Source: Candidatus Aminicenantota bacterium (lineage in GTDB: Bacteria > Acidobacteriota > Aminicenantia > Aminicenantales > Aminicenantaceae). From it: a stretch of 9,319 bases of DNA. The position numbers and the translations under genes are program-made. The stretch spans positions 1 to 9,319 of the forward strand of contig JAGLRY010000133.1 of NCBI GenBank assembly GCA_023135995.1. Reading direction: 5' to 3'. The notes beneath the pieces are model-generated. The model was not told where the DNA came from and made no database searches. It worked only from the letters and a program-made list of their open reading frames with translations. Shown piece by piece: positions 1 through 6,419 of the stretch (the first letter of the stretch is position 1; the number at the start of each line of letters is the position of its first letter).

Positions 1-101
1 ATCTACCGCAAATCCTTTGCAACAAAGCTTATACGGTGAGATCGACTCGCCTGAAAGGTAAAAAATATCTATTATAAATAGAAAGCACATTGAAAACGGT
101 A

Positions 102-130
102 TTGTCAAGGTGATTTACTGGAAGAATAAT
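102..130 (+). promoter_or_regulatory. Possible sigma70-type promoter upstream of the structured region
   Basis: TTGTCA at 102-107 (five of six consensus bases) is followed after 17 nt by AATAAT at 125-130 (five of six). Transcription would start near 137 and run rightward through the hairpins at 366-422 towards sdhA. No gene starts suitably just downstream, so the product would be a non-coding RNA or a long second leader for sdhAB. Chance matches are common in A+T-rich DNA, so this is only a candidate. Confidence 0.35.
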
Positions 131-365
131 GGTAATGATTGATATCGCTTTTGTTGAACAAAGTATCGACATTTTTTATGAATATTTCAGGTTTATAGGA
201 TTTAACCGAAAAGATGAAGAGCTTTCGGTGTTGTCCATCATTTTAGAGCAGTCCCTCACCAACGTCAAATGCAAGGCATTCACGGTGGGATGTATTTCCA
301 AATCCATGATGAATGACATTCCGAGTGCTCCAATTGGTGATTTCGAAAACACTCTCAGTTTCCCC

Positions 366-382
366 AGCGAGGAAACTTCGCT
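366..382 (+). other. Compact 7-bp RNA hairpin
   Basis: AGCGAGG and CTTCGCT pair around an AAA loop. One of the seven pairs is G-U if read on the plus strand and becomes a C-A mismatch on the minus strand, so plus-strand RNA would fold better. No U-tract follows, so it is not an intrinsic terminator. It lies 17 nt before a second, perfect hairpin at 400-422. Confidence 0.4.
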
Positions 383-399
383 CGGTTCCGGGCTTCCCT

Positions 400-422
400 C
401 ACATCTCCTCCTAAGAGATGTG
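400..422. repeat. Perfect 8-bp inverted repeat with 7-nt loop
   Basis: CACATCTC (400-407) and GAGATGTG (415-422) are exact reverse complements separated by CTCCTAA. There is no T-run on either side, which argues against a terminator. It could be an RNA hairpin in a leader or small RNA together with the hairpin at 366-382, or a protein-binding site. Confidence 0.45.
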
Positions 423-513
423 CCATGCCCGTCCAGCCCTTCACACGGTTTTCTCCACCACACAATCTGAGCACTCAATAAAGTTTATAAGAATCAATAC
501 CATCACGAATTTG

Positions 514-527
514 GAAGTGCTAACTTC
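514..527. promoter_or_regulatory. Inverted repeat upstream of the sdhA promoter, possible operator
   Basis: GAAGT and ACTTC form a perfect 5-bp inverted repeat around GCTA. It ends 13 nt before the -35 box at 541, a position typical of an activator site (centre near -55 relative to the predicted start). No regulator family is recognisable from it, and a 5-bp arm can occur by chance. Confidence 0.25.
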
Positions 528-540
528 ACGGTGGTGCGTC

Positions 541-569
541 TTGACAATCTCAGTCGCGGAAACTATTGT
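541..569 (+). promoter_or_regulatory. Sigma70-type promoter of sdhAB
   Basis: A perfect TTGACA (-35) at 541-546 is followed after the optimal 17 nt by TATTGT (-10, four of six) at 564-569. The predicted transcription start is near 576, giving a leader of about 28 nt with a GAGAGGG ribosome binding site at 591-597 before the ATG at 604. The promoter lies inside the in-frame extension upstream of that ATG, which supports the shorter protein start. Confidence 0.65.
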
Positions 570-603
570 AAAAAGTCCATCTTTTGACCAGAGAGGGAAT
601 CCG

Positions 604-2337
604 ATGCATGAATACGAAGCTCTCATCGTTGGCGCGGGCGGAGCAGGGCTGTATGCGGCCCTCGAAGCCAGCAAAACAGGGAAGACCGCTGTGTTGTCTA
701 AGCTTTTTCCCATCAGGTCCCACACTGGCGCAGCACAGGGTGGGATAGGGGCTGCCCTAGGGAACCTTGAAGAGGATAAGCCCGAATGGCATGCCTTTGA
801 CACTGTCAAGGGGGGGGATTATCTCACGGACCAGAATGCAGCCATCCTTCTCTCTGAAGACGCTATCCAAGCTGTTTACGAGCTTGAAAACAAGGGCCTG
901 CCCTTCAGCCGAACTCCTGAGGGGCTCATCGACCAGAGGAGGTTTGGCGGGCATACGCGGAACTTCGGTGAGGCACCGGTCCGGCGCGCCTGTTACGCTG
1001 CGGACCGAACCGGCCATATGATCCTTCAAACTCTCTACCAGCAGTGCATCAAAAACGATGTGGTTTTCTTCGATGAATATTATGTCTTGGATGTTGTTAT
1101 GGAGGGACAGCGATGCAGTGGATTAGTCACAGTGAACTTTTCGACTGGAGAAATCCACATCTTTAAGGCCAAGGCGGTGCTGTTTGCGACAGGAGGTTTC
1201 GGTCGCATGTTTCGCATCACGTCCAATGCTTACGCCAACACGGGTGATGGCCAAGCTTTATTGATCAATCGTGGTGTTCCTCTCGAAGACCTGGAATTTT
1301 ACCAGTTCCATCCCACGGGAATTCGCGGATTGGGCATCCTCATCACAGAAGGAGTCCGGGGAGAGGGAGGAATTTTGCGAAACGCCAAGGGAGAACGTTT
1401 CATGGAGAGGTATGCGCCCACGCTGCTGGATTTGGCTCCCCGGGATATGATCGCCAGGGCCATTCACTCTGAGATCCAAGAATTGAGGGGCATCAAAGGG
1501 GATGGCTCGGTTGACGATTTCATCTATCTGGATGCGACTCACCTCGGAAAGGAAAAGATAGAGGCGAAACTGCCTGACATTGCTGAATTTTCCCGCACAT
1601 ACCTGGGCGTCGACCCGGCAGACAAACCCATGCCCGTCCATCCCACAGCCCACTATGCCATGGGAGGTATCCCCACAGACCTCATCGGAAGAGTCATCTT
1701 CAACAGCCAGGGCACCACATACGAAGGGCTGTATGCAGCTGGGGAATGTGCGTGCGTATCTGTGCATGGTGCGAACAGACTCGGCACTAACAGCCTCGTC
1801 GAGTTGATCGTCTACGGCCGTCGTGCAGGACAACACATGGCTCAGTACGTAAAGGGCGCGGATTTTGGGATTGTCCCCCCTGACGTTGGGGAACCGGCAC
1901 GCGCCAGGCTCGCCGAACTCCAAAGTCAAAGGAATGGTCCCGACCCGGAATCTCTGCGCCAAGAGATGCAGCGTGTGATGATGGAAAACGTGGGGATATA
2001 CCGCAATGGGGAAAACATGGCAAAGGCAAAGAATACTTTAGGAGAAATGCGACAGGTCTACACACAAATAAAGGCCAACGATCCCAGCAAGGCCTTCAAC
2101 ACACAAGTGCTCGAGATCCTGGAATTGGGTCATCTCTTGGACTTGGCATACATGATGACCGCCTGCGCTTTAAACAGACAGGAAAGCCGTGGCGCCCATG
2201 CAAGGGAGGACTATCCGGAAAGAGATGACAAAAACTGGCTCAAGCATACTCTGGCTTGGCTGGAGGATGGAAAGATCAGACTGGATTATAAAAATGTCGA
2301 CATCTCCCGGTGGGCACCCAAACCCCGGAAATATTGA
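604..2337 (+). CDS. sdhA: Succinate dehydrogenase/fumarate reductase flavoprotein subunit
   Basis: Catalytic FAD subunit (577 aa, normal for the family) that interconverts succinate and fumarate and passes electrons to SdhB. The N-terminal Rossmann dinucleotide motif GAGGAG is at residues 10-15. SHTGAAQGG at 39-47 contains His40, the expected covalent FAD attachment site. Active-site elements follow: HPTG with His236, RGEGG at 252-256, PRD with Arg280, His350 in TAHYAMGG, and Arg392 in GANRLGTNS. Codon 1 was set at ATG 604 because Shine-Dalgarno GAGAGGG lies just upstream, the FAD fold starts at residue 5, and the promoter occupies 541-569; the frame stays open upstream to 418 but that part is not family-like. 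sdhB follows after 12 nt. Direction in vivo (Sdh or Frd) cannot be decided from sequence. An 8-G run at 810-817 encodes part of Lys69-Asp72. Confidence 0.96.
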   Translation: MHEYEALIVGAGGAGLYAALEASKTGKTAVLSKLFPIRSHTGAAQGGIGAALGNLEEDKPEWHAFDTVKGGDYLTDQNAAILLSEDAIQAVYELENKGLPFSRTPEGLIDQRRFGGHTRNFGEAPVRRACYAADRTGHMILQTLYQQCIKNDVVFFDEYYVLDVVMEGQRCSGLVTVNFSTGEIHIFKAKAVLFATGGFGRMFRITSNAYANTGDGQALLINRGVPLEDLEFYQFHPTGIRGLGILITEGVRGEGGILRNAKGERFMERYAPTLLDLAPRDMIARAIHSEIQELRGIKGDGSVDDFIYLDATHLGKEKIEAKLPDIAEFSRTYLGVDPADKPMPVHPTAHYAMGGIPTDLIGRVIFNSQGTTYEGLYAAGECACVSVHGANRLGTNSLVELIVYGRRAGQHMAQYVKGADFGIVPPDVGEPARARLAELQSQRNGPDPESLRQEMQRVMMENVGIYRNGENMAKAKNTLGEMRQVYTQIKANDPSKAFNTQVLEILELGHLLDLAYMMTACALNRQESRGAHAREDYPERDDKNWLKHTLAWLEDGKIRLDYKNVDISRWAPKPRKY

Positions 2338-2349
2338 TGGAGAGGGACG

Positions 2350-3063
2350 ATGAAAATTACAGTGGAAATCCAACGGTTCAATCCTGAGTCCGATAGTAAA
2401 TCCTACACCCAAAAATATAAGGTCGACGCAGAACCTACGGATAGGCTGCTCACAGTTCTTTTGGATATCAAAGGAACGCAAGACCCCACTCTAGGGATCC
2501 GCAAAAGCTGTGCCCACGGCGTGTGTGGCTCGGATGCCATGGTCATCAACGGGAAGGAGCGCCTGGCCTGTAAGACTCTCATAAAGGATGTTGCCCAGGG
2601 AGAAGGCGCCGTCATTCGTGTGGAACCCCTGCGCAACCTGCCCATCCAGAGGGATCTCATGGTCGATCAGCACAAGTTTTTCAAAAATTACATGCATGTG
2701 AAACCGTATTTTATGAGCTCCGAGGAGCCGAAAGAGAAGGAATTCCGGCAAACCCCGGATGAAAGACAAAAATTCGAAGAGGGAACAAAGTGTATTCTCT
2801 GTGTGTCCTGTTATTCGGCATGCCCTGTCATCCAGGAAGTCAATCCCAATTTTTTAGGTCCTGCCGCTATTGTTCAGGCCGCAAGATTTAACGATGACAG
2901 CCGTGATGAAGGATTTGAAGAACGTCTCCTCCAGCTGGACTATCCCGACGGGATCTGGCCTTGTGAAAGCCGTTTCGAGTGTACGCGCGTCTGCCCCCGG
3001 GGAATCAAGATCACAAAAACCATCAACCTCACCAAACGCAAGATCCAACAACACAAAAGTTAG
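2350..3063 (+). CDS. sdhB: Succinate dehydrogenase/fumarate reductase iron-sulfur subunit
   Basis: Electron-transfer subunit (237 aa) between the SdhA flavin and the membrane quinone site. The N-terminal ferredoxin domain has Cys54, Cys59, Asp62 and Cys74 as [2Fe-2S] ligands; Asp replaces the third Cys (CGSD), as in E. coli SdhB, whereas E. coli FrdB has CGSC. The C-terminal domain carries Cys148, Cys151, Cys154 and Cys215 for [4Fe-4S], and Cys158, Cys205 and Cys211 for [3Fe-4S], matching E. coli SdhB spacing almost residue for residue. A strong GGAGAGGG site at 2339-2346 precedes the ATG, and the 12-nt gap indicates co-translation with sdhA. No cytochrome b or other anchor gene follows: the stop codon TAG overlaps the stop of the convergent rtcB gene. 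The anchor must be encoded elsewhere, or upstream of position 1. Confidence 0.95.
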   Translation: MKITVEIQRFNPESDSKSYTQKYKVDAEPTDRLLTVLLDIKGTQDPTLGIRKSCAHGVCGSDAMVINGKERLACKTLIKDVAQGEGAVIRVEPLRNLPIQRDLMVDQHKFFKNYMHVKPYFMSSEEPKEKEFRQTPDERQKFEEGTKCILCVSCYSACPVIQEVNPNFLGPAAIVQAARFNDDSRDEGFEERLLQLDYPDGIWPCESRFECTRVCPRGIKITKTINLTKRKIQQHKS

Positions 3064-4481
3064 CCTTTCATCACACCCACAGGAACCACGCGGACAACAC
3101 GCTTTCCGATGCCAAGCTCATGGGACACCTTAACGACCTCATCGACGTCTTTGTAAGCTTGGGCAGCTTCCTCGGCTACCCCCCTCCAACTGGTGGATTG
3201 GAGCTCAATACCTTTTTCCGCAAGGTCTTGCTTGATCTGTTCCCCTCGGAATCGTCGGCGAGCCTCATGCCTGGACATCATCCGTCCTGCTCCATGGGCT
3301 GTGGAACCAAAACTCAACTGTTCGGCCTGTCGAGTCCCCGCCAGAACATAGGATGCAGTCCCCATGCTGCCCGGTATGATGACCGGTTGGCCCACTGAAC
3401 GGTACACTTCCGGGATCTCCTTACGGCCGGGACCGAAACTCCGGGTTGCGCCCTTTCGGTGGATACACACCTCTTTTTCTTCACCATTTATGTCATGTTT
3501 CTCGAATTTAGCCACATTATGACAGACATCATAGACCTGGTCCATGCCTTCAGAACTCCCCATAATTTTTTTAAAAACATCCCGGACCCAATGGGCGATC
3601 ACCTGCCTGTTAGCAAAGGCAAAATTCACCGCAGCACTCATGGACTTGTAGTACTGCTGTCCCATCTCTGACCGGATGGGTGCATTTATGAGCTCTCTGT
3701 CTGGCAATCCGGATGTTCCGAACCTGTTCTCCATGGCCTGTATGTAATCGGAAGCGACCTGATGGCCGAGCCCCCGGCTCCCACAATGGATCATGACCAG
3801 GATCTGCCCCAGAGAGTGAATCCCGAAGACTCCGGCGATCTCGGGATCATAGATCTCATCAACTTTTTGTATCTCCAAGAAATGGTTTCCCGCACCCAGG
3901 GTGCCCAACTGAGGAACGCCTCTATCGATCGCCCGTTTTGACAGATAGCTGGGATCTGCACTCTTCATCCGTCCGTATTCTTCCGTTCTCTCAAGGTCCA
4001 TACGTGTTCCATACCCATTTTCCACGGCCCATTCCGCCCCTTTCAGGCAGACCTCCTCGAGGACTCTCCGGCTGAGACGGAGTTTTCCCCCTTTCCCCAC
4101 CCCGGCTGGCACCGACCGAAAGATCTGTGCAAGAAGCCCTGTCCTTTTTGCTTCCACATCTTTTTCCATAAAATCTGTTTTCAGGAGTCTGACCCCGCAG
4201 TTGATATCATAGCCTACACCCCCGGGAGAGATGATCCCTTCATCGAGGTCAAAAGCCGCCACACCCCCTATGGGAAAACCATAACCCTGGTGGCCGTCAG
4301 GCATGACGTACGCCATTTTCTGGATCCCTGGCAAACAGGCCACATTCTGGGCCTGCTCGAGGGTTCGGTCGCGTTTGATGCTCTCCAGAAGCTTGGATGA
4401 GGTATAGATCACAGTGGGAACATTCATATTCCCATGTTTCAAGATCTGGTAAGTGTATGCATTGATCCTTTTCAATTCCAT
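3060..4481 (-). CDS. rtcB: RNA-splicing/repair ligase RtcB
   Basis: GTP- and Mn-dependent ligase that joins RNA 2',3'-cyclic phosphate or 3'-phosphate ends to 5'-OH ends; in bacteria it is linked to RNA repair. At 473 aa it is close to the archaeal-type enzymes and longer than E. coli RtcB. The metal and catalytic residues known from Pyrococcus horikoshii RtcB can all be placed: Asp92 and Cys95 in DINCGV, Asn199 and His200 in GAGNHFLEI, His232 in HCGSRG, His321 in HNVAKFEKH, the guanylylated His396 in AHGAGR, and Lys472 next to the C-terminus. The ATG is preceded by GAGGTGAT and lies 9 nt after the archease stop. Its TAA stop overlaps the sdhB stop on the other strand, and no terminator hairpin is visible there. 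It is probably the last gene of the minus-strand unit. Confidence 0.96.
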   Translation of the reverse strand: MELKRINAYTYQILKHGNMNVPTVIYTSSKLLESIKRDRTLEQAQNVACLPGIQKMAYVMPDGHQGYGFPIGGVAAFDLDEGIISPGGVGYDINCGVRLLKTDFMEKDVEAKRTGLLAQIFRSVPAGVGKGGKLRLSRRVLEEVCLKGAEWAVENGYGTRMDLERTEEYGRMKSADPSYLSKRAIDRGVPQLGTLGAGNHFLEIQKVDEIYDPEIAGVFGIHSLGQILVMIHCGSRGLGHQVASDYIQAMENRFGTSGLPDRELINAPIRSEMGQQYYKSMSAAVNFAFANRQVIAHWVRDVFKKIMGSSEGMDQVYDVCHNVAKFEKHDINGEEKEVCIHRKGATRSFGPGRKEIPEVYRSVGQPVIIPGSMGTASYVLAGTRQAEQLSFGSTAHGAGRMMSRHEARRRFRGEQIKQDLAEKGIELQSTSWRGVAEEAAQAYKDVDEVVKVSHELGIGKRVVRVVPVGVMKG

Positions 4482-4490
4482 CCCATCACC

Positions 4491-4928
4491 TCAAACATCC
4501 ACCACAACTTGTACCATGAAGCGATCGTTGGTGTGGATTTCCATCTCATTGTAAGTTATGGCTTTTACGTCGCCGTGCGGTCTATATTGTTTCTCATTTA
4601 TGTCGCCAAGAAATTGGGCATCGAGCACGAATATGTCCGCTTCCCTCTGGATCTTCATCTTTTCCACAGAGTGGAGAAGAAACATTCGGGAATCCAACAG
4701 GTACAGGATCTCCTCCAAAAAATTCACGAGGAGCTGTTCGAGATCTCGTCCTTCGACCCTGACCGGTTGTTGGATCTTTCTCCCGATCTTCTCCCTGTCC
4801 CACATGAGAGAAACCGTGGCATAGACCGCATTGATAAAAACCTCTTCCAGGCTATGTCCGAATGCTTGAAACTTCGCATCCGCGGTGTGCTCCAAAAACT
4901 GATATTTTTTTTTCTGATCCTGTGACAC
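4491..4928 (-). CDS. Archease, activator of RtcB
   Basis: Small acidic-site chaperone-like protein (145 aa, the usual archease size) that speeds RtcB guanylylation and multiple turnover. The family's N-terminal signature LEHTADAKFQAFG is at residues 12-24, with the conserved Asp17; the C-terminal block DVKAITYNEMEI followed by QVVVDV supplies the second conserved acidic residue, Asp144. I chose the GTG at 4928-4926: it is preceded by AGGAA with 7-nt spacing, it overlaps the amrS stop as TAGTG, and the family homology starts about eight residues later. The same frame is open upstream to 5033, but that part lies inside amrS and is not archease-like. Nine A residues (codons 6-8, three lysines) follow the start directly. 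Position between amrS and rtcB is functional evidence for the RtcB partnership. Confidence 0.9.
   Translation of the reverse strand: MSQDQKKKYQFLEHTADAKFQAFGHSLEEVFINAVYATVSLMWDREKIGRKIQQPVRVEGRDLEQLLVNFLEEILYLLDSRMFLLHSVEKMKIQREADIFVLDAQFLGDINEKQYRPHGDVKAITYNEMEIHTNDRFMVQVVVDV
4905..4913 (-). repeat. A9 homopolymer just after the archease start codon
   Basis: On the coding strand this is nine A residues spelling Lys6-Lys8 of archease. Runs of this length are known sites of polymerase slippage and indels in bacteria, and a one-base change here would stop archease production almost at its start. It is read in frame in this sequence. Whether it varies is unknown. Confidence 0.5.
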
Positions 4929-5938
4929 TAGAAAATTCCTGCTATCGGATGGCCGCAGTGTGAGCACTTTGAATCTGCGATCTTGCTCTTGGTTATGTAA
5001 AACCCAGTCCTTTGAATGAGAGACAGACCGCAATTGGGACAGCGGGTGTCCTCTGACTCGCCCAGGACATTGCCGATGTAGATGTAATGCAGGCCTTCCT
5101 TCTTTCCTATGGAATAGGCTTTGCGCAGAGTTTCCACAGGGGTAGCGAATGTTCCTGTAAAGTTATAATCCGGATGGAAGCGGCTGATATGCCAGGGAAT
5201 GTCCGGGTCTACATCGACGATGAACCGAGCGATCTCTATCAATTCTTTGTCCGAATCATTCTGGCCAGGGATGATCAAGGTGGTGACCTCCACCCAAATA
5301 CCGAGAGTTTTCATCAGTCGAATGGATGCACAAACCGGCTCCAGATGAGCCTTGCACATCTTTTTGTAGAACTCTTCATTAAAAGACTTGAGGTCAACGT
5401 TACAGGCATCAAGATAAGGATTTATGGTTTCGAGAGCCTCAGGGGTCATATAACCATTTGTCACAAATGAGTTCCCAAGACCTTCTTGCTTGGCCAGCTT
5501 AGCCGTGTCATAGGCGAACTCAAAGAATATAGTTGGCTCTGTGTAGGTATAAGAAATGCTCTGACATCCTTGATTTTTGGCCGCTCTCACCACATCCTCG
5601 GGGGAAAAAGAATCACTGGAGGGCGCATTTCCCTTTCGCTTTGATTTTTGGGAGATCTGCCAGTTTTGGCAGAATGGACACTGAAAATTGCAACCGATCG
5701 TTGCGACAGAAAAGGCGGTTGAGCCGGGCAAATAATGGTACAGTGGCTTTTTTTCTATGGGGTCCACATGGGCGGCGATCACGTCTCCATAGACATGGGT
5801 AAAGAGCTTGCCCTCCCTGTTTTGCCGTACGCCACAGATGCCATACTTTTCGGGAACGATCTCGCAGCGAAAACTGCACAGGTCACAGATCAAGCGCTGT
5901 TCTCCCAAAGAGCGGTAGAGCATAGCCTCTTTTAGCAT
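4928..5938 (-). CDS. amrS: AmmeMemoRadiSam-type radical SAM enzyme (PflA-like)
   Basis: Predicted cytosolic [4Fe-4S]/S-adenosylmethionine radical enzyme (336 aa) of the COG1180 group, most like the AmmeMemoRadiSam subfamily usually found with Memo-like and AMMECR1-domain proteins. The cluster motif CNFQCPFC (CxxxCxxC) is at residues 83-90. An N-terminal four-cysteine block (Cys18, Cys21, Cys25, Cys35) and a C-terminal zinc-ribbon-like pair of knuckles (CPNC 300-303, CSHC 325-328) frame the radical SAM barrel. The barrel shows YTYTEP (130-135), VTNGY (159-163), VDLKSF (181-186) and WHISRFHP (249-256). The ATG at 5938 lies 5 nt after the VOC gene stop, with GAGGGGAT upstream. An in-frame ATG at codon 6 is an alternative start. 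Its stop overlaps the archease GTG. Neither memo nor AMMECR1 is in the window. The substrate is not deducible, and a plain pyruvate formate-lyase activase is less likely because no glycyl-radical enzyme is nearby. Confidence 0.85.
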   Translation of the reverse strand: MLKEAMLYRSLGEQRLICDLCSFRCEIVPEKYGICGVRQNREGKLFTHVYGDVIAAHVDPIEKKPLYHYLPGSTAFSVATIGCNFQCPFCQNWQISQKSKRKGNAPSSDSFSPEDVVRAAKNQGCQSISYTYTEPTIFFEFAYDTAKLAKQEGLGNSFVTNGYMTPEALETINPYLDACNVDLKSFNEEFYKKMCKAHLEPVCASIRLMKTLGIWVEVTTLIIPGQNDSDKELIEIARFIVDVDPDIPWHISRFHPDYNFTGTFATPVETLRKAYSIGKKEGLHYIYIGNVLGESEDTRCPNCGLSLIQRTGFYITKSKIADSKCSHCGHPIAGIF

Positions 5939-5943
5939 ACGCC

Positions 5944-6351
5944 CTATCCCCTCACTTCGTAGATCTCAATTAGGTTTCCCTCCGGGTCTTTGACAAAATA
6001 GATCATACGGCCTGCATGCTCGATCTCCATGACCGGGACGCTTTTCTGTTTGAGACCTTGAACGAACTGTTCCTTATCCTCCACACCCATGCCCCAATGA
6101 TTGTACCCAACAGTGGTCCATTCTCTTTTGTGCGTTTGAAGATCGGTGAGGGAAAAGACCTCGAGGACCACAGAGCCATGCTTGAGCTTTGTGAGATAAC
6201 ATGGAGAAGAGATACTGAATATCTGGTCCACAAGGTCAGCCGGGAGAAGTCGTGTCTCTCCTTCTTCAAACCCTAAGCTCTCGGTATAGAACTTTTTGAG
6301 TTTTTCAGGGTTTTTTGACAGAATCCCGAAATGATGGCAAAAAGTGTTCAT
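5944..6351 (-). CDS. VOC-superfamily (glyoxalase-fold) protein
   Basis: Small protein of 135 aa with the two-module beta-alpha-beta-beta-beta fold of the vicinal-oxygen-chelate superfamily. Four candidate metal ligands fall in the classical pattern: His7 (HHFGIL), Glu64 (VVLEVF), His85 (NHWGMGV) and Glu129 (NLIEIYE). This is the quartet used by glyoxalase I and methylmalonyl-CoA epimerase, so a metal-dependent isomerase, epimerase or lyase is plausible, but the substrate cannot be read from sequence. KDPEGNLIEIYE at 121-132 is the typical C-terminal VOC block. The ATG is preceded by GGAAGG and by the palindrome GGGCCC, and overlaps the stop of a 23-codon frame as ATGA. amrS follows after only 5 nt, so the two are very likely co-translated. 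Confidence 0.85.
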   Translation of the reverse strand: MNTFCHHFGILSKNPEKLKKFYTESLGFEEGETRLLPADLVDQIFSISSPCYLTKLKHGSVVLEVFSLTDLQTHKREWTTVGYNHWGMGVEDKEQFVQGLKQKSVPVMEIEHAGRMIYFVKDPEGNLIEIYEVRG

Positions 6352-6419
6352 GGGCCCTTCCGTTTAACAGGATCGCTCATAAACCAATTTACCAGAAAAT
6401 GGGCTTTAATGGTAGCCAT
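6348..6419 (-). CDS. Candidate small protein, 23 aa, coupled to the VOC gene
   Basis: A short frame starts at ATG 6419 with AGGGA six bases upstream and ends in a TGA that overlaps the VOC start codon (ATGA), a geometry typical of translational coupling. The peptide begins MATIKAHFLVNWFMSD and ends in a basic VKRKGP; the middle is moderately hydrophobic but too short to call a membrane segment. I recognise no family. It could be a leader peptide that sets VOC/AmrS expression, a true small protein, or a chance frame: an overlapping frame on the same strand (6389-6472, TTG start, 27 aa) is also open, which weakens the case. Conservation of the ATGA overlap in relatives would decide. Confidence 0.3.
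   Translation of the reverse strand: MATIKAHFLVNWFMSDPVKRKGP

Larger units (their letters stand above)
1..540. other. Upstream region with no supported gene
   Basis: This stretch is more A+T-rich than the coding part of the window. It is open for about 100 codons on both strands (129-470 plus, 176-478 minus), but neither frame has a good ribosome binding site or any motif I recognise, and the two frames overlap each other almost completely. What it does hold is short signals: a CTTTG-CAA-CAAAG mini-hairpin at 15-27, a promoter-like pair at 102-130, a 6-bp inverted repeat TTTGTT-G-AACAAA at 150-162, a 7-bp hairpin at 366-382, a perfect 8-bp hairpin at 400-422 and a 14-bp inverted repeat at 514-527. 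I read it as regulatory or structured non-coding DNA, possibly a dispersed repeat or a small RNA locus. I cannot tell which from one copy. Confidence 0.5.

Noticed and set aside
141..177. Interrupted hairpin (GATA/TATC and CTTT/AAAG) before a T6 run, as an intrinsic terminator
   Set aside because: The stem is A+T-rich and broken by unpaired bases, and no gene ends just before it in the window.
129..478. Open frames of about 100 codons on both strands as possible genes
   Set aside because: They overlap each other almost fully, lack ribosome binding sites and recognisable motifs, and the plus-strand ATG falls inside the promoter-like -10 box.
418..603. In-frame extension of sdhA to an ATG at 418 (62 extra residues)
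   Set aside because: The added residues are not family-like, contain the TTGACA/TATTGT promoter, and the ATG at 604 has a good ribosome binding site directly before the FAD-binding fold.
1258..1962. 234-codon open frame antisense to sdhA
   Set aside because: It lies wholly inside a well-supported gene and its translation has no recognisable domain; it is explained by the codon use of sdhA.
4434..4925. 163-codon open frame antisense to archease
   Set aside because: Mirror of the archease/rtcB coding strand with no motif or ribosome binding site; the minus-strand proteins there have clear family signatures.
4929..5033. Longer archease starting at 5033 inside amrS
   Set aside because: The extra 35 residues are not archease-like; the GTG at 4928 has AGGAA upstream and gives the usual family length.
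5087..5470. 127-codon open frame antisense to amrS
   Set aside because: It overlaps the conserved radical SAM barrel sequence on the other strand and shows no protein-family features.
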